A stretch of 51,679 nt of DNA from Reyranella sp. (lineage in GTDB: Bacteria > Pseudomonadota > Alphaproteobacteria > Reyranellales > Reyranellaceae). How positions within the stretch are numbered: position 1 is the stretch's first letter; each line of letters begins with the position of its first letter. The notes under the pieces are model-generated. The model did not search any database, was not told where the DNA came from, and was given only the letters and a program-made list of their open reading frames with translations. Of the stretch, positions 1-8,884 are shown piece after piece. The stretch spans positions 1 through 51,679 of the forward strand of contig NZ_JAUSBN010000059.1 of assembly GCF_030651995.1 (NCBI RefSeq). The letters run 5' to 3'. The translations under genes were made by a program, and so were the position numbers.

Positions 1-659
1 GGGTGATAGCCGGGCGCGCAATAAGCCTCGAAGCAATGAATGAAGGCGTCCATACCGGTGCCGGCGGTGAGCTTGGCCGGCAGGCCGACGGTGAGTTCGG
101 GATCGGCGATCACGATTGCCGGCATCATCTTCGGATGGAAGATCACCTTCTTGGTGTGCGTGTTCTCATCCGTAATGACCGAGGCGCGGCCGGTTTCGGA
201 GCCGGTGCCGGCCGTGGTCGGCACGGCAATCGACGGGTAGATGCCGGCCGGATTGGCGCGCGTCCACCAGTCGCCGATGTCCTCGAAATCCCACATCGGC
301 CGGGTCTGGCCCGCCATGAAAGCGATCGCCTTGGCGGCATCGATGCCGCTGCCGCCACCCCAGGCGATTACGCCGTCATGCTTGCCGGCACGCAGCACGC
401 GGATGCCCGCCTCGACATTGGCGGCGATGGGGTTGGGCTTGACCTCGTTGAACACCGCCACCTCGAGGCCGGCCTTGCGGAGCGCCATCACCGCATCGGA
501 GATCATCGGCAGCTTGGCCAGGCCCGGATCGGTCACCAGCAACGGCCGCTTGAGGCCGACGGCCTTGCAGGCCTCTGCCAGCTCCTTGATGCGGCCGGCG
601 CCGAAGCGAATCGAGGTCGGATAATTCCAGTTGCCAACGAGCGGAGAGGACGCAGCCAT
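1..659 (-). CDS. Iron-containing alcohol dehydrogenase (C-terminus cut by window edge)
   Basis: The visible 219 residues begin at an ATG at 659 and run off the left edge. The NAD-binding motif GGGSGIDAAK lies at about residues 101-110, the family-typical PTTAGTGSE at about 148-155, and GMDAFIHCFEAY at about 202-213, where D204 and H208 are the first two expected metal ligands. This is the group III Fe-dependent alcohol dehydrogenase fold, which interconverts alcohols and aldehydes with NAD(P). The ATG shares its A with the TGA stop of the upstream glutamine-synthetase-like gene (TGATG), so translation is probably coupled. From this context I infer that it oxidises an alcohol group on the product of that ligase. 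The substrate is unknown and the last metal ligands lie outside the window. Confidence 0.9.
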   Translation of the reverse strand, partial: MAASSPLVGNWNYPTSIRFGAGRIKELAEACKAVGLKRPLLVTDPGLAKLPMISDAVMALRKAGLEVAVFNEVKPNPIAANVEAGIRVLRAGKHDGVIAWGGGSGIDAAKAIAFMAGQTRPMWDFEDIGDWWTRANPAGIYPSIAVPTTAGTGSETGRASVITDENTHTKKVIFHPKMMPAIVIADPELTVGLPAKLTAGTGMDAFIHCFEAYCAPGYH

Positions 660-2023
660 CAGATGATTTCCATGTAGCGGTCGAGTTCCCAGTCGGTGAT
701 GGCCTTGCGGAACTCCCGCTCTTCCCACTCGCGTGTTGCGGAATAATGATCGACGAAGGCGTCGCCGAAGAGGTTGCGCGCCGGCTTCGAGGCCTTGAGC
801 CGGCCGGCTGCCTCCATCAGCGTCCGCGGCAGTTGCGATTTGGCGGGGTGCTTCTTCTCGTAGGAATTGCCCGTCACGGGCTCGCCGGGATCGATGTCGT
901 TCTCGATGCCCCACAGGCCGGAGCCGATGGCGGCGGCGATCGCCAGATAGGGATTGGCGTCGGCGGCGGCGACCCGGTATTCGACGCGGGTCGACTTGGC
1001 CGAGCCCGGGATCACGCGCAGCGAGGTGGTGCGGTTCTCGACGCCCCAGGTCGAAGCGGTCGGCGCCCAGAAACCTGGGATCAGGCGGCGGTAGGAATTG
1101 ACGTTCGAGGCGACCATGCCCAGCAGCTCGGGCATCAGCGCCGCCTGGCCGCCGACGAACTGGCGCATCGTCTTGCTCATGCGGTGCGGCGCCTTCTCGT
1201 CGAAGAAGACCGGCTTGCCGCCCTTCCACAGCGACATGTGCATGTGGCCGCCGCAGCCCGGCCAGTCCTTCGACCACTTGGCCATGAAGGTGGCGAGCCA
1301 GCCGCGCTTCTGCGCCAGCACCTTGGTGAAGATCTTGAACAGGGCGGCCTTGTCGGTGGCCGCGAGCGCCTCGTCGACCCGCAGCGCCGCCTCGAGCACG
1401 CCGGCGCCGGTCTCCGTGTGCAGGCCCTCGATGCCCATGTCCATCGCCTCGCACATCGCGAGCAGGTCGCGGTACCAGTCGGACAGGACGGAGTTGCGCA
1501 GGACCGAGTAGCCGAAGAAGCCGGGCGAGATCGGCTTCAGGTTGCGATAGCCCTTCTCGCGGATCGATTCAGGCGTCTCGGCGAAGACGAAGAACTCATA
1601 CTCGAACCCGACCTTGACCTCGAAGCCGAGCTTCTGCGCGCGCTCCAGCACGCGCCGCAAGGTACCGCGCGGACAGATCTCCTCCGCCTTCCCCACGAAC
1701 TCGCAAAGGAAGAAGAGGTTGCCGGGCTCCGTCGCGATCTCGCGGCAGGTCTCCGGCAGGATGCGGACGTTCGCGTCGGGATAGCCCGTATGCCAGCCCG
1801 TATAGGTGACATTGTCGTAGAGCTGGTCGTTCATGTCCCAGCCCAGCACCACGTCGCAGAAGCCGAAGCCTCCCTCGAGCGCGGACCGGAACTTGTCGAC
1901 GTGGATGTACTTGCCGCGCAGGATGCCATCGATGTCGTGGACGCCCACTTTCACGTGGGTGAGTCCCCGTTGCTTGACGATCTTCAGCGCGTCGGCAGCC
2001 GTCTTGACCTGTCGCGGTTCCAT
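659..2023 (-). CDS. Glutamine synthetase family protein (gamma-glutamyl-amine ligase type)
   Basis: The 454-residue protein has a complete class I-like glutamine synthetase catalytic domain: metal ligands in GFEYEFF (E141, E143), the HTETGAGVLEAAL block (E204, E211), GGHMHMS (H260, H262), NSYRRL and NRTTSLRV. The N-terminal beta-grasp portion (VHDIDGILRGKY) is also present. True GlnA would normally sit near glnB and be about 470 residues; this one sits among catabolic and transport genes. The subfamily includes PuuA, IpuC and GlnA4-like enzymes that ligate glutamate to an amine using ATP. I infer gamma-glutamylation of an amine or amino alcohol that is then oxidised by the translationally coupled dehydrogenase. 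The exact amine cannot be read from the sequence. Confidence 0.85.
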   Translation of the reverse strand: MEPRQVKTAADALKIVKQRGLTHVKVGVHDIDGILRGKYIHVDKFRSALEGGFGFCDVVLGWDMNDQLYDNVTYTGWHTGYPDANVRILPETCREIATEPGNLFFLCEFVGKAEEICPRGTLRRVLERAQKLGFEVKVGFEYEFFVFAETPESIREKGYRNLKPISPGFFGYSVLRNSVLSDWYRDLLAMCEAMDMGIEGLHTETGAGVLEAALRVDEALAATDKAALFKIFTKVLAQKRGWLATFMAKWSKDWPGCGGHMHMSLWKGGKPVFFDEKAPHRMSKTMRQFVGGQAALMPELLGMVASNVNSYRRLIPGFWAPTASTWGVENRTTSLRVIPGSAKSTRVEYRVAAADANPYLAIAAAIGSGLWGIENDIDPGEPVTGNSYEKKHPAKSQLPRTLMEAAGRLKASKPARNLFGDAFVDHYSATREWEEREFRKAITDWELDRYMEII

Positions 2024-2051
2024 TCAACTCCCCTCGCTACCCCGCGGCAGA

Positions 2052-3356
2052 CTAGCTGCTGAGATAGCGCGGAAGCCAGAGGGCAATGTCGGGAAACAGG
2101 GCGAGGAGCATGGTGAAGAAGACCATGATCGAGAGGAACGGCAAGGTCACCCGGGCGATGTAGCCCAGCCCGTCCTCGGTCAGCCCCTGGATCACGAACA
2201 GGTTGAAGCCGACCGGCGGCGTGATCTGCGCCATCTCGACGACCAGCACGAGAAAGACGCCGAACCAGATCGGATCGAAGCCGGCGGCCTTCACGATCGG
2301 CATGACGATCGGCAGGGTCATCACGATCATGCTGAAACCGTCGAGGAAGCAGCCCAGGATCAGGTAGAAGGCGATCAGGGCCACGATCAGCATGAACGAC
2401 GAAAGACCGAGGCTGCTCACGAACCCGGCGACGGCAGCGGGTATCCCGAGAAAGGCCGCGGCACTTCCGAGGATCGAGGCACCCAGCACGATCAGGGCGA
2501 TCATGGCACAGGTCTGCACCGAGCCGATGGCAATGGCCTTCAGCGCCGGCAGCGACAGTTCGCGCTGGATCCCGGCAACGATCAGCGCTCCGAGCACGCC
2601 CACGGCGGCGGCTTCCGACGGCGTCGCGAAGCCGCCATACATCGAGCCCAGGACGCACAGGATCAGGAAGACGGCCGGCCCCAGTTCGCGGATCGACGTC
2701 AGGAACTCCGACGCGGTGGCGATGCGCACGTTGCGCTCCGCCTCCGGCACGAGCTCCGGCTTCAGGGTCGTGTAGATCATGATCCAGGCCATGAAGCAGC
2801 CCGCCAGCAAGGCACCGGGGATGAAGCCCGCCGTAAAGAGCTTGGCGATCGAGACGTCGCCCAGCACGCCGTAGATGATCATGATGTTGGAGGGCGGGAT
2901 CAGGAAACCCAGGGTCCCTGCTCCGGCGAGCGAACCCACGGCGACGTCCTTGGAATAGCCGCGCTTCAGGAGTTCGGCCAGCGAGATGCGGCCCACCACC
3001 TGGGTCGTCGCCGCGGACGAGCCCGAGATGGCGGCGAAGATGGTGCAGCCGATGACGTTCACGTGCAGCAGCCGGCCCGGCAACAGGGCCGCCCAGGGCG
3101 ACAGGCCGCGGAACAGCGTCTGCGACAGCCGCGTGCGGAACAGGATCTCGCCCATGATGATGAACAGCGGCAGGGCCAGCAGTTCCTGCGTCGTCAGGAT
3201 GTTCCAGGTGTACTGGGCCAGCAGCTTTTCGAGCGGGATGTCGCGGAAGATCGCCAGCAGCACCGTGCCGGTGACGGCCAGGGTCCAGCCGATCCACAGG
3301 CCGCCCGCCAGAAAGGCGAACAGCACGACGAACATGGTGAGGACGATTTCAAGCAT
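2052..3356 (-). CDS. dctM: TRAP transporter large permease (DctM family)
   Basis: The 434-residue, very hydrophobic protein has the layout of the 12-helix DctM/SiaM subunit, including ALPLFIIMGEIL, the AAISGSSAATTQVVG segment and the C-terminal ITPPVGFNLFVIQG motif typical of the family. DctM forms the Na+-driven transport channel of tripartite ATP-independent periplasmic transporters in the inner membrane, working with the small DctQ subunit and the periplasmic DctP receptor encoded just upstream. It follows dctQ by 23 bases and precedes the ligase gene by 28, so all are likely one transcript. Substrate class cannot be assigned from the permease. Confidence 0.95.
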   Translation of the reverse strand: MLEIVLTMFVVLFAFLAGGLWIGWTLAVTGTVLLAIFRDIPLEKLLAQYTWNILTTQELLALPLFIIMGEILFRTRLSQTLFRGLSPWAALLPGRLLHVNVIGCTIFAAISGSSAATTQVVGRISLAELLKRGYSKDVAVGSLAGAGTLGFLIPPSNIMIIYGVLGDVSIAKLFTAGFIPGALLAGCFMAWIMIYTTLKPELVPEAERNVRIATASEFLTSIRELGPAVFLILCVLGSMYGGFATPSEAAAVGVLGALIVAGIQRELSLPALKAIAIGSVQTCAMIALIVLGASILGSAAAFLGIPAAVAGFVSSLGLSSFMLIVALIAFYLILGCFLDGFSMIVMTLPIVMPIVKAAGFDPIWFGVFLVLVVEMAQITPPVGFNLFVIQGLTEDGLGYIARVTLPFLSIMVFFTMLLALFPDIALWLPRYLSS

Positions 3357-3379
3357 GAGATCTCAACTCGCGCGACAGA

Positions 3380-3964
3380 CTACTCAGCGACGGAACCGGC
3401 GCGCATGTTGAGGTCCTCGAGCGGCAGGCCGAACAGGGCCTGGAAGAACCGCGCGACGAACTGCATGACCAGCAGACAGATTCCGAACGTCACCAGCGCC
3501 TGCGGAATCCACAGCGGCGTCGCGCTGGAGATCGATACCTGGTCCGACACGTAGCTGCGCCAGGTGAAGTTCACCATCGCCACCGCGAGATAGCCGGAGA
3601 AAGCGACGCCCAGCGCGGCAAGGATCGTTTCCAGCCAACGCCGGGCCTTCGGTCCGATCCGTGCCAGGACGAGCGTGACCCGGATATGGCCGCCGGCCCG
3701 CAGGGTCATGGCGGCGCCGAAGGTGAAGGCGGCCGCCATGAGATACGAACCGTATTCCCAGGCGACGGGAATGTCGGCCGGCACCCAGGGGAAGATGTCC
3801 GAGAGCGCCCGGACGAGGACCTCCCCCAGCATCAGGCAGGTGAGCGCCACCAGGCAGGCGGCGCCCATCCAGCCGTCGAGACGGCCCAGCATGTCGATCC
3901 CGTCGAGAAAGGCGCGCAGCACCGGCGGCGCACCGGCGTTCGGATTGGGGCCGTGGCCGCTCAC
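3380..3964 (-). CDS. dctQ: TRAP transporter small permease (DctQ family)
   Basis: The 194-residue membrane protein has four predicted helices, as expected for DctQ, and a proline-rich cytoplasmic N-terminus. Conserved-looking features are the VAWEYGSYLMAAAF helix and the RAGGHIRVTLV segment, which matches the usual DctQ pattern of a charged loop after the second or third helix. The start is GTG at 3964, overlapping the dctP stop in the sequence GTGA, which supports translational coupling. DctQ pairs with DctM in the inner membrane and is needed for transport. Confidence 0.93.
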   Translation of the reverse strand: MSGHGPNPNAGAPPVLRAFLDGIDMLGRLDGWMGAACLVALTCLMLGEVLVRALSDIFPWVPADIPVAWEYGSYLMAAAFTFGAAMTLRAGGHIRVTLVLARIGPKARRWLETILAALGVAFSGYLAVAMVNFTWRSYVSDQVSISSATPLWIPQALVTFGICLLVMQFVARFFQALFGLPLEDLNMRAGSVAE

Positions 3965-4986
3965 CCGCGCTTCATCTCGGCGAGATAGGCCTTGATCGGC
4001 TTCTCCGCCGCCGGAACGCGCTTGTAGAACTCGGCGATCATCGGCGCGGTCTTCTTCTGCAATTCAGCGGTCATCGCCGGCGGCGGAATGACCAGCTGCA
4101 TGCCGCCCGCGATCAGGCGGGCGTTGCTGTCCTTGTCGGCCTGCAGCGACGACTGCCAGAACTCCGGCTCGAGCTTCTTCGCGAGCTCGACGATGATCTT
4201 CTGGTTGGCCGGCGAGATCTTCTTCCAGGTGTCGTTGTTGATGGTGACGATCTCGGACGACCAGGCATGGTTGGTCTGGTGGAAGAACTTCAGGAACTCC
4301 CAGAACTTCCCGTCCACGGCCGAGACGGACGAGGTCGACACGCCCGAGACGGCGCCCGACGACAGCGCCGCGATCGTCTCGCCCCAGGGGATGAGAGCCG
4401 GCGCCATGCCGATGGCGCTGCACATTTCCTGCGCGTTCTTGTCGGGCACGCGGATCTTGACGCTCTTGAGAGCGTCCAGCGACTCCGCCTTGATCTTGAG
4501 ATGCAGGTACTGCGTCGGCCACGGCACCGTGTAGAGCATCGTCTGGTTGTTCTTCAGGAGCACCTTCTCGAACTCGGGCCGCACGTACTTGTGCAGCACC
4601 TTCAGCTCTTCGATGTTGTTGCTGATGAAGGGGATGCCCTCGATGCCGAAGATCGGCTCGTCGCCGATCTGCTGGATGTTCAGGATGTCGGCCATCGGCA
4701 CGAGGCCGTCGCGCACGGCGCGCATCTGCTCCGGGCCCTTGAAGCCGAGCTGGCCGCCCGCCTTGACGTCGATCTCGACGGCGCCGTTGGTTGCCTTCTT
4801 CACTTCCTCGGCGAAGCGCTTGACGTTGACCGTATGGAAGTTTCCATCCGGCCACACCGTCGCCAGCGGCAGCTTGAGCGCCGCCTGCCCCATCACCACG
4901 GCCGGCGCACCGACCATCGCCATTGCACCCGCGCCCACGCCGGCCTTCAAGGCCGTCCTGCGTCCCAGTTTCAATGTAGCCCCCAT
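3961..4986 (-). CDS. dctP: TRAP transporter periplasmic substrate-binding protein (DctP family)
   Basis: The 341-residue protein begins with an export signal containing paired arginines (LGRRTALKAG, R9-R10) followed by a hydrophobic Ala/Val/Gly stretch to about residue 35; this looks like a twin-arginine (Tat) signal rather than a plain Sec signal, although the motif is not the full consensus. The mature part carries the DctP pattern: KRFAEEVKKATNG, KVLHKYVRPEF, the LHLKIKAE strand and the KIRVPDKNAQEM segment that holds the carboxylate-binding arginine in this family. It captures an acidic or amphipathic small molecule in the periplasm for DctQM. It lies 41 bases after hyuB. Confidence 0.93.
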   Translation of the reverse strand: MGATLKLGRRTALKAGVGAGAMAMVGAPAVVMGQAALKLPLATVWPDGNFHTVNVKRFAEEVKKATNGAVEIDVKAGGQLGFKGPEQMRAVRDGLVPMADILNIQQIGDEPIFGIEGIPFISNNIEELKVLHKYVRPEFEKVLLKNNQTMLYTVPWPTQYLHLKIKAESLDALKSVKIRVPDKNAQEMCSAIGMAPALIPWGETIAALSSGAVSGVSTSSVSAVDGKFWEFLKFFHQTNHAWSSEIVTINNDTWKKISPANQKIIVELAKKLEPEFWQSSLQADKDSNARLIAGGMQLVIPPPAMTAELQKKTAPMIAEFYKRVPAAEKPIKAYLAEMKRG

Positions 4987-5027
4987 CGTTGAAGTGACAC
5001 CGTTCCCCGTATCCGGTCGCCGTCGGC

Positions 5028-6701
5028 CTATTCCGCAGCCTGCGGCGGCTTGTACTCGTAGACCTTCTCGGCTGTCTCCGCAGAAATCAGACCGTCGGCC
5101 AGGTCGTTGGCGACCTGCGTGCGATCACGCTCCTTCGGCGCGCCGATCCCGGCGCCTCCGGGTGTCAGGATCATCAGCCGCTCGCCCGGTGGTATGAGCT
5201 GGAAACCCTTGCCCTTCAGCGTCTGGCCGGACTTGAAGGCCACCACGCCCGCCCCGCCGTCGCCGCCGCCGTCACGGCCGCGCGCCGGATAGTCGATGCG
5301 GTCGAAGGCGGCCAGCAGGTCGAACGGCTCGTCGATGCCGCTTTCGATTTCCATGATCTGGCCGAGGCCGCCGCGCGTGCGCCCGGCGCCACCCGAATCG
5401 GGGCGGAACTCCTTGCGCCAGAACAGGAGCGGCGTCTGGGTCTCGGCGATCTCGACGGGCGTGCCGCGGACACCGCTGGGATAGGCCGTGGCCGACAGGC
5501 CGTCCTTGTCGGGACGCGCGCCGGTCCCGCCGTTGGAGGTGATGGCCATGCCGAAGCCGTAGTTGCCGCCGTCGCCGCCCTTCACCCTGCCCCGCACGTT
5601 GATGTTCCACAGGCACGAGGTCCCTTCGGCCGGAACGCGGTCGGGCACGACCTGGCGCAGGCAGCCAAACGCCACGTCGGGCAGCATCTGTCCGACGACA
5701 TGACGCGAGGCCACGGCAGTCGGCTTGGGCGCGTTCAGGATGCAGCCCTCCGGGGCCGACACGGTGAGCGGCTCGAGCGAACCGGCATTGTTCGGGATGT
5801 GCGTGGACACCACGCACCCCAGGCCGAACACGGTGTAGGCCGTCGTGTAGGCATGCGGGACGTTGATGCCGCGCCGCGACACGCCGGTCGTGCCGGTGAA
5901 GTCGACATGGATGCCGGTCTCGGAGATGGTCAGCGCCGCCTTCAGGGTCACCGGCTCGTCGTAGCCGTCGACCGTCATGCTGTTGTGCCAGGTGCCCTTG
6001 GGCAGTTTGGCGATCTCCGCCAGCACCGCCTCGCGCGAGCGCGCGATCACATGGTCACCGAGTTCATCCAGCGACTCGATGCCGAACTCGTCCATCATCT
6101 CGACCAGGCGCCGGGCGCCGACGTCGTTGCAGGCGGCCAGGGAATAGACATCGCCCTCGGTGTCGACCGGCTGGCGCGTGTTGGCGCGGATCATCGCCAT
6201 CAGCGTCTCGTTGGCCTTGCCCTGGTCGAACAGCTTCAGCATGGGGATGTAGAGCCCCTCCATGAACACGTCGGTCGCGTCGGGACCGAAACCGATGCCG
6301 CCGATGTCCATGAGATGGCTGGTGCAGGAGAACAGCGCCACCAGCTTGCCGTTGCGGAAGCACGGCGTGGTGATGACGAAGTCGTTGAGATGGCCGGTCC
6401 CCATCCATGGATCGTTGGTGATGTAGGCATCACCCGGCTTCATCGTCTCGATCGGGAAGTAGCGCAGGAAATGCTTCACCGACTCGGCCATCGAGTTCAC
6501 ATGGCCCGGCGTGCCGGTCACCGCCTGGGCGAGCATGCGCCCCTGCAGGTCGAAGACGCCGGCGGAGAGATCGCCGCACTCGCGCACGATCGGGCTGAAG
6601 GCGGTGCGCATCAGGGTCTGCGCCTGCTCCTCCACCACCGCGATCAGACGGTGCCACATGATCTGGAGATCGATCAGGCCGACGCTGTTGGACTGGCTCA
6701 T
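5028..6701 (-). CDS. hyuB: Hydantoinase B/oxoprolinase family protein (HyuB)
   Basis: The 557-residue length is normal for a stand-alone HyuB. The family motifs are present: GTPGHVNSM, NDPWMGTGHLND, CTSHLMDIGG with a likely metal-binding His/Asp pair, and the C-terminal GGAGRTRGGLGQ. HyuB partners with HyuA in ATP-dependent ring-opening of cyclic amides (N-methylhydantoin, 5-oxoproline, caprolactam) and in the related acetone/acetophenone carboxylases. The gene starts with ATG 10 bases after the hyuA stop. The TRAP transporter downstream probably imports the substrate. Which cyclic amide it is cannot be told, and a carboxylase role is a remaining alternative. Confidence 0.9.
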   Translation of the reverse strand: MSQSNSVGLIDLQIMWHRLIAVVEEQAQTLMRTAFSPIVRECGDLSAGVFDLQGRMLAQAVTGTPGHVNSMAESVKHFLRYFPIETMKPGDAYITNDPWMGTGHLNDFVITTPCFRNGKLVALFSCTSHLMDIGGIGFGPDATDVFMEGLYIPMLKLFDQGKANETLMAMIRANTRQPVDTEGDVYSLAACNDVGARRLVEMMDEFGIESLDELGDHVIARSREAVLAEIAKLPKGTWHNSMTVDGYDEPVTLKAALTISETGIHVDFTGTTGVSRRGINVPHAYTTAYTVFGLGCVVSTHIPNNAGSLEPLTVSAPEGCILNAPKPTAVASRHVVGQMLPDVAFGCLRQVVPDRVPAEGTSCLWNINVRGRVKGGDGGNYGFGMAITSNGGTGARPDKDGLSATAYPSGVRGTPVEIAETQTPLLFWRKEFRPDSGGAGRTRGGLGQIMEIESGIDEPFDLLAAFDRIDYPARGRDGGGDGGAGVVAFKSGQTLKGKGFQLIPPGERLMILTPGGAGIGAPKERDRTQVANDLADGLISAETAEKVYEYKPPQAAE

Positions 6702-6711
6702 GGGTTACTCC

Positions 6712-8790
6712 TCACGCTGCCTTGCGATTCATGACGATACAGCCGGAGGCATCGATATGCGCGGCAAAACTGGCCGAAACATAGGTCGACGTCTCGTCCT
6801 CGGCGACGATGGCCGGGCCGCTGAAGACGCTGCCCGGCGGCAGCTTCTCGCGGCGATAGACTGGCACGTCGGTGGTCTTTCCACTGCGTCCGTCGAACAC
6901 CGGCCGGCGGCCGACCGGCTCGGGCGCCGGCGCGCTGCCGGCCCCGCCCTGCACCTCGGGCCGCTTGGACTCGGTCGAGACCTGGACTGACCAGCTCAGG
7001 ATCTCGATCGCGGCATTGGGGATATGCCGTTCGAACAGCACGCCGTAATCGCGCTCGTAAGCCTCGCGCAGGGCTGCCGTGTCGGCCGCGGTCAGCGGCC
7101 GCTGCGGCAGGGTCACCATGATCTCGTGGCCCTGGCCGACATAGCGCATGAAGGCGACGCGCCGCTCGAAGGTCGGCTGGCCGCGCGCGCCCGGCGCCAC
7201 CAGCGCCGTCGCCTCGCGGCTCATCTCGTCCAGCATCTCGCTGGCCGCCTCCCCGTCGAACGCGTCGAGGCGCATGTAGCGGCTGCGCACCAGCTCGAAC
7301 GACACCGGTGCGGCGAGGAACCCGACCGCGGACCCCACGCCGGCATTGGGCGGAACGATCACGCGCTGAACGCCGATCTTCTCGGCGACGCGCGCAGCAT
7401 GGAGCGGCGCGCCACCGCCGAAGGCGATCAGCGTGTATTGGTTGACCACGGAGCCGCGTTCGACGGCATGGACGCGCGCCGCGCTCGCCATGTTCTCCGA
7501 CACCATCTCATAGACGGCGTAGGCCCCCATCTCCGTGGAGAGGCCGATGCCCTCGGCCACGTCGCGCTCGATGGCGCCGCGCGCCGCATCGATGTCGAGG
7601 GCGATCGAGCCGCCGGCGAAATGAGCCGGGTCGATCGTCCCCAGGACGACATTGGCGTCGGTGACGGCCGGATGCCGGCCGCCGCGCCCGTAACAGGCAG
7701 GACCGGGCTCGGCGCCGGCGCTCTCGGGGCCGACCGTGACGCGTTTGAGGGCATCCAGTCGGGCAATCGAGCCGCCGCCTGCGCCGATCTCGACCATCTC
7801 GATCACCGGGATGCGGACGGGCAGGCCGGAGCCTTTGAGGAAGCGGGCGGCACGGTCGACTTCGAACAGGCGGGCGGTGTGGGGCTGGTAGTCGTCGATC
7901 AGGCAGATCTTGGCGGTGGTCCCCCCCATGTCATAGCTCAGCGCGCGCGACTCGCCGGCACGCGCCGCCACCTGCGCCGCGAAGATCGCGCCGCCGGCCG
8001 GGCCGGATTCGACCAGCCGGACCGGGAAGCGCCGCGCCGTCTCGATCGCGGTGAGTCCGCCGCCGGAGGTCACGAGATAGATCGTCCCGGTGAACTTCTC
8101 GGCGGCGAGCGCCGTCTGCATGCGGGCCAGATAGGAGTCCATGAGGGGCTGCACGTAGGCATTGGCCACCGCGGTCGACGTCCGCTCGTACTCTCGGACC
8201 TCGGGGCAGACCTCGCTCGACAACGTCACCCAGAGGTCGGGCAACTCCGCCTTCAGTATCTCGCGGACCCGCCGCTCATGGGCCGGGTTCACATAGGAGT
8301 GCATGAAGGCCACGGCGACGCTTTCGATTCCCTCGGCCTTGAGCCTCCCGGCCAGGGTCCGCACCGCGCCTTCGTCCAGGGCCAGGCGAACCTTGCCATG
8401 GACGTCCAGGCGTTCGGGGATCGTGAACCGCATCGCACGTGCGACGAGAGGCCTGGGCTTCTCGATGCTGAGATCGTACTGGTCGTAGCGGCTCTCGTTG
8501 GCGATATCGAGGACGTCGCGAAAGCCCTCCGTGGCGATCAGCGCCGTGCGCGCACCGCGTCGCTCGATCACGGCATTGGTGGCCAGCGTGGTTCCATGGA
8601 CGAAGACGCCGACGTCGCCGAACCCCTTGCCGGCATCGCCCAGGATGAGACGCACTCCTTCGAGGACGGCCTCCTCGGGTCGCTGCGGTGTCGTCAGCAG
8701 CTTGCGGGTGATCCGACGGACTCCCTCTTCCAACACGACGTCCGTGAACGTGCCGCCGATGTCGACGGCAATGCGCAAATCGTTGATCAC
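6712..8790 (-). CDS. hyuA: Hydantoinase A/oxoprolinase family protein (HyuA)
   Basis: The 692-residue protein has the actin-like ATPase phosphate-binding loops DIGGTFTDVV (about residues 9-18) and SYDMGGTTAK, the GTTLATNAVIERRG strand, EIGAGGGSIA, and the ESAGAEPGPACYGRGG loop that is a hallmark of HyuA. It supplies the ATP-dependent activation of the amide or carbonyl, with HyuB as partner. The start is a GTG at 8790 with AGAGG upstream; it is the first gene of the seven-gene minus-strand operon. Length is typical of a separate HyuA, so no fusion with HyuB as in eukaryotic 5-oxoprolinase. Confidence 0.9.
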   Translation of the reverse strand: MINDLRIAVDIGGTFTDVVLEEGVRRITRKLLTTPQRPEEAVLEGVRLILGDAGKGFGDVGVFVHGTTLATNAVIERRGARTALIATEGFRDVLDIANESRYDQYDLSIEKPRPLVARAMRFTIPERLDVHGKVRLALDEGAVRTLAGRLKAEGIESVAVAFMHSYVNPAHERRVREILKAELPDLWVTLSSEVCPEVREYERTSTAVANAYVQPLMDSYLARMQTALAAEKFTGTIYLVTSGGGLTAIETARRFPVRLVESGPAGGAIFAAQVAARAGESRALSYDMGGTTAKICLIDDYQPHTARLFEVDRAARFLKGSGLPVRIPVIEMVEIGAGGGSIARLDALKRVTVGPESAGAEPGPACYGRGGRHPAVTDANVVLGTIDPAHFAGGSIALDIDAARGAIERDVAEGIGLSTEMGAYAVYEMVSENMASAARVHAVERGSVVNQYTLIAFGGGAPLHAARVAEKIGVQRVIVPPNAGVGSAVGFLAAPVSFELVRSRYMRLDAFDGEAASEMLDEMSREATALVAPGARGQPTFERRVAFMRYVGQGHEIMVTLPQRPLTAADTAALREAYERDYGVLFERHIPNAAIEILSWSVQVSTESKRPEVQGGAGSAPAPEPVGRRPVFDGRSGKTTDVPVYRREKLPPGSVFSGPAIVAEDETSTYVSASFAAHIDASGCIVMNRKAA

Positions 8791-8884
8791 CTTGAGTGCA
8801 AACCTCTGTCTGGGGGGATGGCCTGACGGTAGACCGGGCGCCGCCGCGTTGCAATTCGCAGGCCAGCCCGCCTATGGTCGCTCC
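8791..8884. other. Divergent intergenic region between hyuA and the channel gene
   Basis: These 94 bases separate two divergently transcribed operons and must hold at least the promoter for hyuA unless that lies in the channel gene. I see no convincing -35/-10 pair, operator palindrome or regulator gene beside it. Confidence 0.4.

Noticed and set aside
1833..3554. Long open frame on the plus strand through the GS-like and dctM genes
   Set aside because: It is antisense to well-supported genes, its product is Arg/Gly/Asp/His-rich without any motif, and such frames are expected in GC-rich DNA.
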